Part shown: piece after piece, positions 33,128 to 42,082 of the stretch
Position numbering within the stretch: the stretch's first letter is position 1
How the letters are laid out: every line of letters starts with the position of its first letter
Assembly: GCA_023412855.1 (NCBI GenBank)
Contig: JAEZRJ010000013.1
Span: 62,001-126,000 of the forward strand
Direction: 5' to 3'
DNA: 64,000 nucleotides
From: Bacillota bacterium
GTDB taxonomy: Bacteria > Bacillota > Clostridia > Lachnospirales > Lachnospiraceae
Program-made: the position numbers and the translations under genes
The notes under the pieces: model-generated
The model's input: the letters and a program-made list of their open reading frames with translations, nothing else
Told to the model about the DNA's origin: nothing
The model's database searches: none

Positions 33128-33892
33128 CTAAATATATTCTTTTATTTTATGAACCCATGTATCCATAATCACCTTTTGAGGAAATAGCTTTGCCAGCATA
33201 TGCAGGTATTTCACATAAAGTGTACAAACGGACATATCTTTTCCTCGTTTGGCATCCTTCAGCGCTTTTATGGCAACCCTGTCCGGTGTCACAATGCCGG
33301 GAAATTTAATGCTTTTCCCATTAACTTCTGTCATCAGCAGATCTGTATCAACCCAGCTCGGGCAAACAGCAGTTGATGTAATTCCGCTTCCCCTCAGTTC
33401 CACATTTAATGACCTGGAATAAGTTCTTTCAAAAACTTTTGTAGCTGCATATAGGTTAAGGTAAGGTAATGGCTGAAAAGAGGATGCAGACGAAATATTC
33501 AGTATCCTGCTTCCCTCTATCATATAGGGGATGCATAATGTACATAGAACAGCAACCGCGCAGCAATTGATATTAATTGTATCCGTTATTTCTTCAACGG
33601 TAAAATCCTGATATGCCCCCATCTTTGCAAGGCCGGCATTGTTAATCAAATACGCTATGACCGGTTTTTCATTTTCCAGCAATTTTCCTATAGAAATCAG
33701 TTCTTCTGACTTTGATAAGTCCTTTGGCACAATAATTATCTTATCGCCTAATTCATTCCTCAATGCTGTAAGCTTCTCTTGATTTCTGGCTATTGCCCAG
33801 ACTTCTTCTACTTCTTCCTGCAGCATCAGCTTCGTAAATTCTCTTCCTATCCCGCCGCTGGCTCCTGTTATAATTGCAATTCTTTTGCCCAT
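33128..33892 (-). CDS. Short-chain dehydrogenase/reductase (SDR)
   Basis: A 254-residue classical SDR: NAD(P) motif TGASGGIGREF, NNAG at about residue 88, catalytic Ser in ILNISSASS and the YAATK (Tyr-x-x-x-Lys) pair. The start at 33892 follows GGGGA; the GTG four codons earlier overlaps it. It sits between TetR and an acyltransferase in one operon; reduction of a fatty or keto substrate that is then acylated is an inference. Confidence 0.88.
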   Translation of the reverse strand: MGKRIAIITGASGGIGREFTKLMLQEEVEEVWAIARNQEKLTALRNELGDKIIIVPKDLSKSEELISIGKLLENEKPVIAYLINNAGLAKMGAYQDFTVEEITDTININCCAVAVLCTLCIPYMIEGSRILNISSASSFQPLPYLNLYAATKVFERTYSRSLNVELRGSGITSTAVCPSWVDTDLLMTEVNGKSIKFPGIVTPDRVAIKALKDAKRGKDMSVCTLYVKYLHMLAKLFPQKVIMDTWVHKIKEYI

Positions 33893-33908
33893 ACTCTTCC
33901 CCACAATC

Positions 33909-34508
33909 TTATTGTTTCAATACGGTTCGTTCTAAATCTTCCGAATTAATTATTTCATACTTTGTTGTAAATAACTTCTTCAAGGAGTAAAGATAAACAA
34001 CACCCCAATAGTAATCTGCCAGTTTTAAAGGATTGCCGGAAACAATGCTGCCTTCCTTTTGTCCCTGTCCGATTATTTTAGCCATATATTTATATAGCTC
34101 CGACTGATAAGTTGTTCCATATGTAGAATTCCCCCCATCTTGTTCTAAGAGAATCTGTGTATTTAAAGCAATCATCCCGGCAAAAAGATCATCTTCCTTC
34201 AGCTGACGTAATACTTCTTTCGTCAGCTTATGTATTTTCTGTTCGGCGGATATCGGGAGATTTGCAAGAAGCTTTATCTGATTGATATCCTTTTCTCTAT
34301 TGATCATCTTATGAATTTCCTGAAATAACTTATCCTTAGATTCAAAATAGACATATATCGTCCCTTGCCCGATTCCGATATACTTGGACAAGTCGCTGAT
34401 TTTTGTTCCTGAAAATCCGTTCTTAGCAAAGTAAAGAATGGATTTCTGCAGGATTTTATTTCTCATGTCTGTTCTAATTTCTTCACAGCGTTCCGGCGAT
34501 TTCGGCAT
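33909..34508 (-). CDS. TetR-family regulator heading an SDR-acyltransferase operon
   Basis: A 199-residue protein; LYFAKNGFSGTKISDLSKYI and GIGQGTIYVYFESKDKLFQE give the TetR DNA-binding domain. The start at 34508 has AAAGGAG; the longer frame would start inside the operator. A 10-bp inverted repeat is just upstream. First gene of a three-gene operon. Confidence 0.88.
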   Translation of the reverse strand: MPKSPERCEEIRTDMRNKILQKSILYFAKNGFSGTKISDLSKYIGIGQGTIYVYFESKDKLFQEIHKMINREKDINQIKLLANLPISAEQKIHKLTKEVLRQLKEDDLFAGMIALNTQILLEQDGGNSTYGTTYQSELYKYMAKIIGQGQKEGSIVSGNPLKLADYYWGVVYLYSLKKLFTTKYEIINSEDLERTVLKQ

Positions 34509-34520
34509 ATCGTCTCCTTT

Positions 34521-34581
34521 TATGAATGAATATTTGTTCATTCATAGTTTATAGGAAAATACTGGTATCTGTCAAGCAATA
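34521..34581 (-). promoter_or_regulatory. Promoter and ATGAATGAA-type operator of the TetR-SDR operon
   Basis: TATGAATGAA (34521-34530) and TTCATTCATA (34537-34546) form a perfect inverted repeat with six bases between. On the minus strand TTGACA, 16 bases, TATAAA lies directly upstream, so the operator covers the start of transcription. Confidence 0.75.
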
Positions 34582-34625
34582 CTTGGAAAAAGTGCCGCTT
34601 TAATACTATATGTGTTTATAAATTG

Positions 34626-35240
34626 CTACCATACATAGGGTAACAAACGATATGTATGCTTTTTGTAATCAATAAATTCTTTGCCGAAATGCTTTATTAA
34701 TGCTTTTTCTTCAACGTAGATCCTGGCAGAGTAGCAAACTAAAGATAAAACAAAAACAATAGACAGCGCAATCACATTTCTTAAACAGATTGCTGTACCT
34801 AATAAGCTGCATATACTGCCCGTATACGAAGGATTTCTTACCTTTTGATAGATTCCGGTCGTAATAAGGTGTTGTGTTTCTGCTGTCTGTACCGATAAGG
34901 TAAACGCTCTTTTTAATGTTAATACTGCCCATAAGCGAATCGTTATTCCTGCCAGCATTAATATAACTCCAAAATAGGAAAATATAACCGGCAATTTCAA
35001 ATTGCGAAAACCGGCAGGGATATGATTTCCAACCATATAAAAGCTTATAAAAACACACATATAAAAATTAAACATTAACATCCATTTGGTACCTTTATCT
35101 GTTTTATTAATTTTTTCTGTACCTGTTCTTTTCTGGTGTGTATAAAAAGATATAAATAATTCTGCCATCATCATTAGTACTAAAGATGAAGAAAACATAT
35201 AAAATAGGCTTGGATTTAAAAACTTTGACGGATCACCCAT
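34626..35240 (-). CDS. Isoprenylcysteine-carboxylmethyltransferase/PEMT-like membrane methyltransferase
   Basis: A 204-residue protein with five or six hydrophobic segments. The C-terminal signature VRNPSYTGSICSLLG ... VEEKALIKHFGKEFIDYKKH is that of the ICMT/PEMT/NnrU family, in which RHPxY and EE residues bind SAM. Bacterial targets are usually lipids or small molecules and are not predictable here. It overlaps the DUF3021 gene by eight bases, third gene of a LytTR operon. Confidence 0.82.
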   Translation of the reverse strand: MGDPSKFLNPSLFYMFSSSLVLMMMAELFISFYTHQKRTGTEKINKTDKGTKWMLMFNFYMCVFISFYMVGNHIPAGFRNLKLPVIFSYFGVILMLAGITIRLWAVLTLKRAFTLSVQTAETQHLITTGIYQKVRNPSYTGSICSLLGTAICLRNVIALSIVFVLSLVCYSARIYVEEKALIKHFGKEFIDYKKHTYRLLPYVW

Positions 35241-35655
35241 TCTTATTTCTCCTTTCTTCCAGCAAACGGTTCATTTCTGCAACACTGTCTTTTTCTATGC
35301 AATAAAAATAAAGATGAATTCCAGCCATTACGGAGAAGTATACAACAGAACAGAGTATTATATTGATAGCGCTCATCCCGATCCATCTGAACTTAATAGC
35401 AAAAATTATAGTTACAGGATATATCAGCACACTTTCTGTAATGAAATGACTAATATAGGTTTTAAAATTAATTTTTCCGATCAACTCATCCAGGATGCAA
35501 GTGAGAATTAAATATGCAACCACTTCAAAAGCAAACAAAACAAAAATGTCTTGCTTTTCCCCTAAAATCCATCTTACAATTCCTGCCAATAGAATGATTG
35601 CCATAAAAGACATTGAAATTGCAGGAAGATATGTTTTTAATACCTTATGCACCAT
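35233..35655 (-). CDS. DUF3021-family membrane protein
   Basis: The 140-residue product has four membrane segments and a charged cytosolic tail (VAEMNRLLEERRNKNG). DUF3021 proteins are typically encoded just after a small LytTR regulator and restrain it, as here. The gene overlaps the end of the LytTR gene by 11 bases and is followed by an overlapping methyltransferase. Confidence 0.8.
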   Translation of the reverse strand: MVHKVLKTYLPAISMSFMAIILLAGIVRWILGEKQDIFVLFAFEVVAYLILTCILDELIGKINFKTYISHFITESVLIYPVTIIFAIKFRWIGMSAINIILCSVVYFSVMAGIHLYFYCIEKDSVAEMNRLLEERRNKNG

Positions 35656-36094
35656 ATTCTCTCCTAATCCTTTCCTTTAAGATTGCAATATATCTTCTTG
35701 ATACAAGCAGATGTTCCCCATTTAACAGTTCCACCTTGATTCTATGATTCGGATATGGTTTTAAACTTTTCAGCATAGAGATATTTAATAATAACGATTT
35801 TCCAATTCTTATAATTGTCGTTCCTTCTAGTGTATTTTCAATTGTTTGAATAGTTTTTCGGCTCTCATACACATCGTTATCCAAATAGATAAATGTTTTT
35901 CTATCGGTTGTTTCAATATAATAAACTTGTTCTAAAGGGAGCTTGTATCCCTTATCTTCTTTGAATCCTTCTATTACAAAGTCATATTGTCTTATATATT
36001 GTATCATTTGCGTAATTCTTTCTGTCATCTCAGAATACTTTATTTCTATCTCTGTTTCCTGTAATTCCTTTTTATGTTGCAGCATTAACTTCAA
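35645..36094 (-). CDS. LytTR-domain DNA-binding regulator
   Basis: A 149-residue protein without a receiver domain: a short helical N-terminus followed by a LytTR domain (VYYIETTDRKTFIYLDNDVY, IRIGKSLLLNISMLKSLKPY, LVSRRYIAILKERI). The start is probably the TTG at 36094, since AGGAGG lies seven bases before it. It heads an operon with a DUF3021 inhibitor-like protein and a membrane methyltransferase, a membrane-controlled LytTR system. Confidence 0.85.
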   Translation of the reverse strand: MKLMLQHKKELQETEIEIKYSEMTERITQMIQYIRQYDFVIEGFKEDKGYKLPLEQVYYIETTDRKTFIYLDNDVYESRKTIQTIENTLEGTTIIRIGKSLLLNISMLKSLKPYPNHRIKVELLNGEHLLVSRRYIAILKERIRREYGA

Positions 36095-36345
36095 GGGAAC
36101 ACCTCCTTACAGGATAAATATAAATCATTTCATTTTCTTACTCAAGCGAATCTGCTTTAGATACCCTAAATAATGTTCTAAATACCCATAAGTTACATAA
36201 GGTTCCTTCTGGAATGTTACCTTTAACCCCCTCTATACTTACATCATCTCACATGATCCATTGCTTGCCTTTTCTTTAAATAGATAATCTTTAAAATTTA
36301 CAGACAGATTTGACCTCAAATTCTTGACTTTATATGCCTGCATAT

Positions 36346-36606
36346 TCACTTTGTCAAATTGTGCAGCTTATTCTGCATTATCGGGAATTTCGGCGTTACT
36401 TTGAGCGCTGTATCTATGAAATCTGCTTCTGAACCAATATTTTTGCTGAAATCAAAAGCAGTGCGGGCAAATTTTGCCCACACTGAATTTTTCAAGTTCT
36501 TTCTTTAAAAATATTTCTTATATGTTTTCCAATTGTACTTCTGTCACGCTGAAATAATTCTGCCATTTTTTGCAGGGAAGGAGCATAACCGTCTCAACCT
36601 CGAAAC
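36346..36606 (-). pseudogene. Decayed RhuM-family gene fragment
   Basis: Minus-strand translation gives MAELFQRDRSTIGKHIRNIF from the ATG at 36566, a hallmark of RhuM/virulence-RhuM proteins, then after a frameshift KELEKFSV, and after another AKFARTAFDF. The preceding EVETVMLLP is in a third frame. The canonical order (VETVWL..MAELFQ..KHIxNIF..ELxxxSVxAKFAxTA) is kept while the frame is broken at least twice and the rest is missing. The remaining 36095-36345 holds no gene. Confidence 0.65.
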
Positions 36607-36664
36607 CAGAAGGACCTTGGCTGCACTTATTTTCAACATAAGCTTAGACTTTATCAATATTATC

Positions 36665-37528
36665 CTATCCAACTTCTTTAACGATTTCCGGATCATCACT
36701 CGATTTCATTTGCTCAAGAAAATCTAAAATTGATTGCGAAAATGTTTCCGTGGTATTCTTTTCAAATATATCAATCTTTCCTAAATCTATATCTGCAGGA
36801 TTTCCGCAGTAACCTAATGGTGTTATTTTTTTAGCATATTCGCCGCCCTGAATCCATTGTCCCATATCTCTTGGGGTTGTATAAGATGGCTCTAATGTAT
36901 GCGCCAGTGGAATATTTACTAATTCCTCAAAATCATGGATCATCCAGCTTGTCTCAAGTGCACCTGCATGGACATCAACGTATTTTGATTCCTTAGCTTC
37001 TGTATCCGCTTTCATCATAACTTTTATAAGATAAGGCTGATCTTCCATAAAAACCAATTGTGTAAAAAGATTTGTATCGTTAACAAAATACACCCCTATG
37101 TTTTGTTCCGTATATGCTTTACTAACCGCCTTTATAATAGTTCTGATATGCATAAAATCCCCGTGAAAATTAAATAAAAATATCTTATTAAATCCCCACT
37201 TTTTTAAATTTCCCAATATCTCTAAAAGTAATGTGATCATTGTTTCCGGTTTGATTTCAAATGAACCGGTAAAGCCGTTTGTTATGCTGTTTACCCCCCA
37301 ATAGAATGGCGGTGCAATGACCGTTTCCACTCCCAGTTCTTTTAACCGCAAACAAATTTTTTCACAAATTGTCTGCGTGAGATAAATGTCTGTTCCTGTA
37401 CACAGATGCGGGCCGTGTTCTTCTACAACAGAAATAGGGAATAAAACGCATCCGTCTTTTGCAATTACTTTCTCAATTTCAGGGTAAGTCATATCCACCA
37501 TTGTATGCTTAAAAATAGAATAGCTCAT
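36665..37528 (-). CDS. Creatininase-family amidohydrolase
   Basis: A 287-residue metalloenzyme: VVEEHGPHLCTGTD carries the Glu/His ligands, FNFHGD the second His, and DVHAGALETS the Asp/His/Glu group. Members include creatininase and formamide hydrolases of riboflavin and mycofactocin pathways; the true substrate is not shown. The start at 37528 follows AAGGAG. It lies directly after a MerR gene and has a MerR-type promoter with 19-base spacer in the gap, so it is very probably induced by that regulator. Confidence 0.85.
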   Translation of the reverse strand: MSYSIFKHTMVDMTYPEIEKVIAKDGCVLFPISVVEEHGPHLCTGTDIYLTQTICEKICLRLKELGVETVIAPPFYWGVNSITNGFTGSFEIKPETMITLLLEILGNLKKWGFNKIFLFNFHGDFMHIRTIIKAVSKAYTEQNIGVYFVNDTNLFTQLVFMEDQPYLIKVMMKADTEAKESKYVDVHAGALETSWMIHDFEELVNIPLAHTLEPSYTTPRDMGQWIQGGEYAKKITPLGYCGNPADIDLGKIDIFEKNTTETFSQSILDFLEQMKSSDDPEIVKEVG

Positions 37529-37555
37529 ACCTATCACTCCTTCGTTTTTATTTTT

Positions 37556-37586
37556 ATCATAAGGGGTGCCCTAAGGGGAGAGTCAA
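37556..37586 (-). promoter_or_regulatory. MerR-type promoter with 19-bp spacer
   Basis: On the minus strand TTGACT (37586-37581), 19 bases (CTCCCCTTAGGGCACCCCT) and TATGAT (37561-37556). The overlong spacer with a CCCTTAGGG dyad is characteristic of promoters twisted into shape by MerR/BmrR-family activators. It begins eight bases beyond the MerR stop codon. Confidence 0.75.
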
Positions 37587-37593
37587 TTCAAAT

Positions 37594-38457
37594 TTAATTC
37601 TTCATGATCGGAAATTGTATTTCCGTTATAAAATTCTCGCTCTGGGGAGTTATCGCTTCGTTAATATAATAATTTACTACACATGGCCCGGTTACTTTAT
37701 ATCCGCTTTTTTCAATATTGCTATATATCCTTTCATATAAGTCATTCATCAGGCTCTCATAATTTCCTTCATGTATATAACATGCGTATTCTCCTCCCGC
37801 AATATCTTCCTGACAATATTTATTTGATATAAGGTCCGATTTTACCCCGTACCCTATTTTCAGTTCAATATTACCTGATGTATTATCGCGCTTAAATATA
37901 GCCAGCGGAGACGAGTCAATACCTGAAATGTCAACGCCGTCCTGAATGAAATTATCTATGATCGATTTATAAAATTCCCTGAAAACATCCGGCTTATATT
38001 CGCCCCGGTATAACTTAAAAACGATTCGTCTTGTCTGTAATTTTTTTATGATTATTTGTGAATGTGTATCAAATATTACTTTATCTTTTATGCTTTCACA
38101 TTGGCTTTGTAATAATTTTACTTTCTTAAGACTGCTTTGTAATTGCCGGATTTGTTCTTCAAGTTCATTTTCCTGCTCAGTGAGAATATTTTGCAAACTG
38201 TCAATTACATTTGCACTGCCATCCTTTTGTAAAAAGCTTTTGATTTCTGTTAAAGAAACGCCTATATCCTGTAATTGCTTTATAGTCATAATTCTTGTTA
38301 TATGCCATTTCGAATAAAACCGGTAACCGTTGTCCGCATTTACCTTTGCCGGCTTTAAAAGATCTAAATCATCATAATATCTCAACGTCTTATGCGAAAC
38401 ATTACATATTTTTGCTAACTGGCCAATACTTAACAAAATTCCATTATCCATTTTCAT
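37594..38457 (-). CDS. MerR-family regulator with GyrI-like ligand domain
   Basis: A 287-residue protein: SIGQLAKICNVSHKTLRYYD is the MerR winged helix, followed by a coiled-coil dimerisation helix (residues 85-135) and a C-terminal effector domain ending GPCVVNYYINEAITPQSENF, typical of BmrR/GyrI-like (SRPBCC/AraC effector) drug-binding domains. It sits just upstream of the creatininase gene and its promoter. Confidence 0.88.
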   Translation of the reverse strand: MKMDNGILLSIGQLAKICNVSHKTLRYYDDLDLLKPAKVNADNGYRFYSKWHITRIMTIKQLQDIGVSLTEIKSFLQKDGSANVIDSLQNILTEQENELEEQIRQLQSSLKKVKLLQSQCESIKDKVIFDTHSQIIIKKLQTRRIVFKLYRGEYKPDVFREFYKSIIDNFIQDGVDISGIDSSPLAIFKRDNTSGNIELKIGYGVKSDLISNKYCQEDIAGGEYACYIHEGNYESLMNDLYERIYSNIEKSGYKVTGPCVVNYYINEAITPQSENFITEIQFPIMKN

Positions 38458-38669
38458 ATCATCTCTTCTCTACTGTTTTGAACTATATATTCCAAAGTAA
38501 GACCTGATGGTGCCTTGGCAGATATATTATTTTTTCAGTACAATGCCCTGCCTTTCTTGAATGACAAGATTATAGCATAGATTTGTCGAAATATGTAACA
38601 AATTGGCGCCTTGCAGAATATATTAAAGTGTAAATCATTTTACAAATGAAATAGAAAGGGGCGCAGATA

Positions 38670-39050
38670 ATGGCTGCACAATTATTTAAGCTCGCAATCG
38701 ATGCTACTACTACCACTAATGTTGAAGTCAACCCAGAAATTGAAAGATATTTTTATCTGCTAGATGAAGATGACAGAACAGGCGGCGTTCTTACTATTCT
38801 GGCAACGAAATTTATAGATGATGCCGGCGATATCATGACCGGCAATCTTACGACTGCTACTACAGACAATGGATATTATCTGCTATTTATAAATGGTGTA
38901 TTACAGCAATCCAGTCTATATACCGTTAGTACTGATGGTTCCCAGGTTACTGTTAATGACGCAGCAACAATACCCGTTGGAGCTCCAATTACTCTAATTG
39001 TAACCAACTTTGTTCCAACCGCTGATTCTGACACCACAGTAACCACTTAA
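38670..39050 (+). CDS. DUF4183-family protein (spore-surface type)
   Basis: A 126-residue Thr-rich protein. NGYYLLFINGVLQQSSLYTV is the DUF4183 signature, here with a Thr-rich start and TADSDTTVTT end. DUF4183 domains are found in clostridial and Bacillus spore-surface and exosporium-like proteins. AAAGGGG precedes the start. It is followed by a strong terminator and a large protein with three more DUF4183 units. Confidence 0.8.
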   Translation: MAAQLFKLAIDATTTTNVEVNPEIERYFYLLDEDDRTGGVLTILATKFIDDAGDIMTGNLTTATTDNGYYLLFINGVLQQSSLYTVSTDGSQVTVNDAATIPVGAPITLIVTNFVPTADSDTTVTT

Positions 39051-39061
39051 TTATCAAATTC

Positions 39062-39090
39062 GGGATGTGCTATCATTGCACATCCCTTTT
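39062..39090 (+). terminator. Terminator of the DUF4183 gene
   Basis: GGGATGTGC (39062-39070) and GCACATCCC (39078-39086) pair around seven bases, followed by TTTT. Confidence 0.85.
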
Positions 39091-39158
39091 CATCTATTAC
39101 TTACTTCTTATACGATAAATAAGATAATAAAATATGTATTCACTTGAGGGCGGTCACT

Positions 39159-41876
39159 ATGTTTGGAGATAATATGCTTTCTTTACATCAGAGAAAGAAT
39201 CTGTTAAATGCAGATGTCTATCAATACAATACTCTGTCTGATGGAGTCAAAAGAATTTATACGAATGATGACGAATTAGTTCAATATGGTGACAGAGGCA
39301 TCCTCGATCCTAATGATGTCTCATTTTTCGGTCTGTTTATTAACGGAGTACTGCAGCCAAAAGTTAACTATGAAATCCAAAAAGGCCTTCTCCTTCTCAA
39401 AACGGAAGATGTCCCTATAAAGGATTCTACCATTATTATCTCTTTCATTACTCTTGAAGATAAAAGTGCAAAAGCAACGAAACTTAATTCCGCTCTGGTT
39501 GAAGGTATCCTTCCTTCAGGAGTAATTTCCGGCGGTCCTGCAACAGATATAGATATTTATGTACAGGATAACCTGAGCAACTGCCTTCATCTGGAAAGCA
39601 CTCCTTTGTGCGGTCCTGCATATATTCCCTCAGGTTGTAACGGAACTTGGGAATTCACCTTAACAATAAGTAATATAAGCCATATACCCATCACAAATAT
39701 TGTTATAACAAATACGATTCTATTGGATTTAATCACTAATATTGAAAATACCTCTGTCTCCTGCGGAAGTATATTGATAAAGGATGGGGTAATTACCTGG
39801 GATATCGAAACTCTGGACCTATGCGAATCCGCCACTGCTGCTTTTAGAGCAGAGGGTTTCTTTCAAGTGGAGGGAACTCGTTGTATTGGCAGAAGCATGG
39901 CATATGGAAGTACCGTCTCAGGTTCTGTAAACACTGATATTATTTGCATAAACCCTGTCAATGTCAGTCGAGGATTAGGACTCACTCAAACCATTACCTC
40001 AGGTCCTGCAGAAGTAACTATTAATACAGCCAATACATGGAGGGTGGAAATAAAAATATCTAATCTTAGTGCGGATACTGTATGTGATATCCTAATAAGT
40101 GATATCTTGTTTATTGATCATATCAAATGTGTAAAAATCATCAGTATTTCTCATGGCACAGTAAATATATCAGGCAATGAACTTCTTTGGAAAATTGACG
40201 TGCTAAGAGAATTAGATACTTCAGTTCTTATGGTAGATATCATAGGCTGCTTCTGCCTGAACGGATTTAAAACTCTGGGTATTGCCTTAGGCATAGGGCG
40301 TATGAATACCGGAAAAATTTTTTCTAATCTTTCTCAGGATTTTCAGATCGTAGTTTCTCCAAAGAGAAATATAGCAAAAAAGAAATTGTTATTACAGACC
40401 CGTGTTTTTAATAAATCTATGAAGACATTCTTAGGCCATCCTAAAAAATGGACTTTCTCTCTCAATATTACTAACACAAACAATGAAATTATGAGAAATC
40501 TCATTGTCATAGACTATATTCTTTTAGATGAAGTTAAGAACATCACGATTAGATCTGTAACATCAGGCAAAATATCAATCTCTGATAATTCTATTATATG
40601 GAAGATCGAAAGGCTTTTGCCCTGTGAAACTTTGACTGCTATTATCGAAGTTGATGGTTTATTCAATGCCGCAGGATGCCGCTCACTAAGCAGAGCTATT
40701 GCCGGCGGCTCAGATTCGAATTCATGTATCATCTCCAATATAACTTCGGGATGTCCCGTCAAAGTTTTTTCCCGATGCGAACATGCAGCGCCTATTAGAA
40801 TAAATCCCTGTTTTCCAGTATATGCCTTTATGATTATCAGCGCCGTAAGCAGGGTTCAACAGCTCCTCTTTTGCTTGGACTATTTAGAAACTTTTGCCTG
40901 CAGCAATCCTGTTATCAACCCCACATATGATATTTTTGAACTGAAGAAGTGTCTCAATTTCCTGCTGTCGGAAAGGTTATTATCTGTTCACGACAGGCCA
41001 GCAGGTGTTCATAGGAATAATGATTGTCCTGATATCTTTGGTGATCTAACGATTGAAAAATATATTGTATCAGGCCCTTTGGAGGTTAATGCAAATGAAA
41101 TCAATACTTGGAGAGTTCAAATTAGAATATCCAATCGCGGGTATGGTCCGGTTCATAATATTGTCATGACTGATACCTTACTATTAGATGATTTGACTTG
41201 TTTTAATCCCATAAGCTTTACCAAAGGTTCTATATCCCAAAAAGACAATATAATAACCTGGGATATCGGAACCTTAAATTCCAGGAATACAGTGGTATTA
41301 CTGGCAGAAATCACCGGCTCTTTTTATAAGAAGAACAATAAAATTCTCAATGTCTCTGATTATCAATATAATACTGTTTCAGATGGTATCAAAAAAGAGT
41401 TTACAGATATCGATGAATTAATAATATATGGAGACTATGGTATCCCTGATCCAAAGGATGTATCCTTCTTTAACCTCTATATTAATGGGGTATTACAGCC
41501 GGAGACTAATTATTCTGTCGAAACCGGACTTCTAACCCTAACCATAGCTGAACCACCGCAAAAAGATGTGCCCATTATTCTTGAATATTTAGTAATCAAA
41601 GGCGATAACAATCAACTGATCAAGGCGGAAACCTATCAGTATAATACTTTGTCAAACGGAGGAAAAACTTATACCGATGCAGATGAATTAACGGTTTACG
41701 GAGACCGGGGGATTCTTGACCCTAATCAAACTTCTTATAATAACCTTTTTGTGAATGGCGTCATTCAGCCAAGTGTCAATTATGCCATTGAGCGTGGAAT
41801 CCTTACATTGACAGTCGCACTTGCTCCAATGGAAGAATCTCCTATTCTGGTAAGATTTGTTTCTCTATATTTATAA
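39159..41876 (+). CDS. Large DUF4183 / DUF11-repeat surface protein
   Basis: A 905-residue protein built of repeats. One DUF4183-like unit is at the N-terminus (YQYNTLSDGVKRIYTNDDEL ... LFINGVLQPKVNYEI) and two at the C-terminus (YQYNTVSDGIKK ... LYINGVLQPETNYS; YQYNTLSNGGKT ... LFVNGVIQPSVNY). Between are four DUF11-like beta-sandwich units recognisable by phrases such as NTWRVEIKISNLSADTV and NTWRVQIRISNRGYGPV and by VITWDIETL / IITWDIGTL ends. There is no signal peptide, as expected for mother-cell-made spore coat proteins. GAGGG lies before the ATG at 39159. Codon use is AT-rich like its neighbours. Confidence 0.8.
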   Translation: MFGDNMLSLHQRKNLLNADVYQYNTLSDGVKRIYTNDDELVQYGDRGILDPNDVSFFGLFINGVLQPKVNYEIQKGLLLLKTEDVPIKDSTIIISFITLEDKSAKATKLNSALVEGILPSGVISGGPATDIDIYVQDNLSNCLHLESTPLCGPAYIPSGCNGTWEFTLTISNISHIPITNIVITNTILLDLITNIENTSVSCGSILIKDGVITWDIETLDLCESATAAFRAEGFFQVEGTRCIGRSMAYGSTVSGSVNTDIICINPVNVSRGLGLTQTITSGPAEVTINTANTWRVEIKISNLSADTVCDILISDILFIDHIKCVKIISISHGTVNISGNELLWKIDVLRELDTSVLMVDIIGCFCLNGFKTLGIALGIGRMNTGKIFSNLSQDFQIVVSPKRNIAKKKLLLQTRVFNKSMKTFLGHPKKWTFSLNITNTNNEIMRNLIVIDYILLDEVKNITIRSVTSGKISISDNSIIWKIERLLPCETLTAIIEVDGLFNAAGCRSLSRAIAGGSDSNSCIISNITSGCPVKVFSRCEHAAPIRINPCFPVYAFMIISAVSRVQQLLFCLDYLETFACSNPVINPTYDIFELKKCLNFLLSERLLSVHDRPAGVHRNNDCPDIFGDLTIEKYIVSGPLEVNANEINTWRVQIRISNRGYGPVHNIVMTDTLLLDDLTCFNPISFTKGSISQKDNIITWDIGTLNSRNTVVLLAEITGSFYKKNNKILNVSDYQYNTVSDGIKKEFTDIDELIIYGDYGIPDPKDVSFFNLYINGVLQPETNYSVETGLLTLTIAEPPQKDVPIILEYLVIKGDNNQLIKAETYQYNTLSNGGKTYTDADELTVYGDRGILDPNQTSYNNLFVNGVIQPSVNYAIERGILTLTVALAPMEESPILVRFVSLYL

Positions 41877-41951
41877 AGATATTTATAAAAAAATTAAATT
41901 ATTATTTAGCCAAATATATACAAATAACATTTCTCAAAAAAATTCATATAA

Positions 41952-41978
41952 TATAGAAGCAGTAAAATTGCTTCTATA
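41952..41978. repeat. 10-bp perfect hairpin after the large surface-protein gene
   Basis: TATAGAAGCA and TGCTTCTATA flank seven bases; no T-run follows. It may protect or end the mRNA. Confidence 0.45.
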
Positions 41979-42082
41979 AAAAGCGTTGTTTTTGCACCGT
42001 CAATCTTGATATAGGAACATGTTTTTAGTTTTCTATAATATAGATTATATGGCCTTTAAAATATCTTGACAGGAGTTTATTC

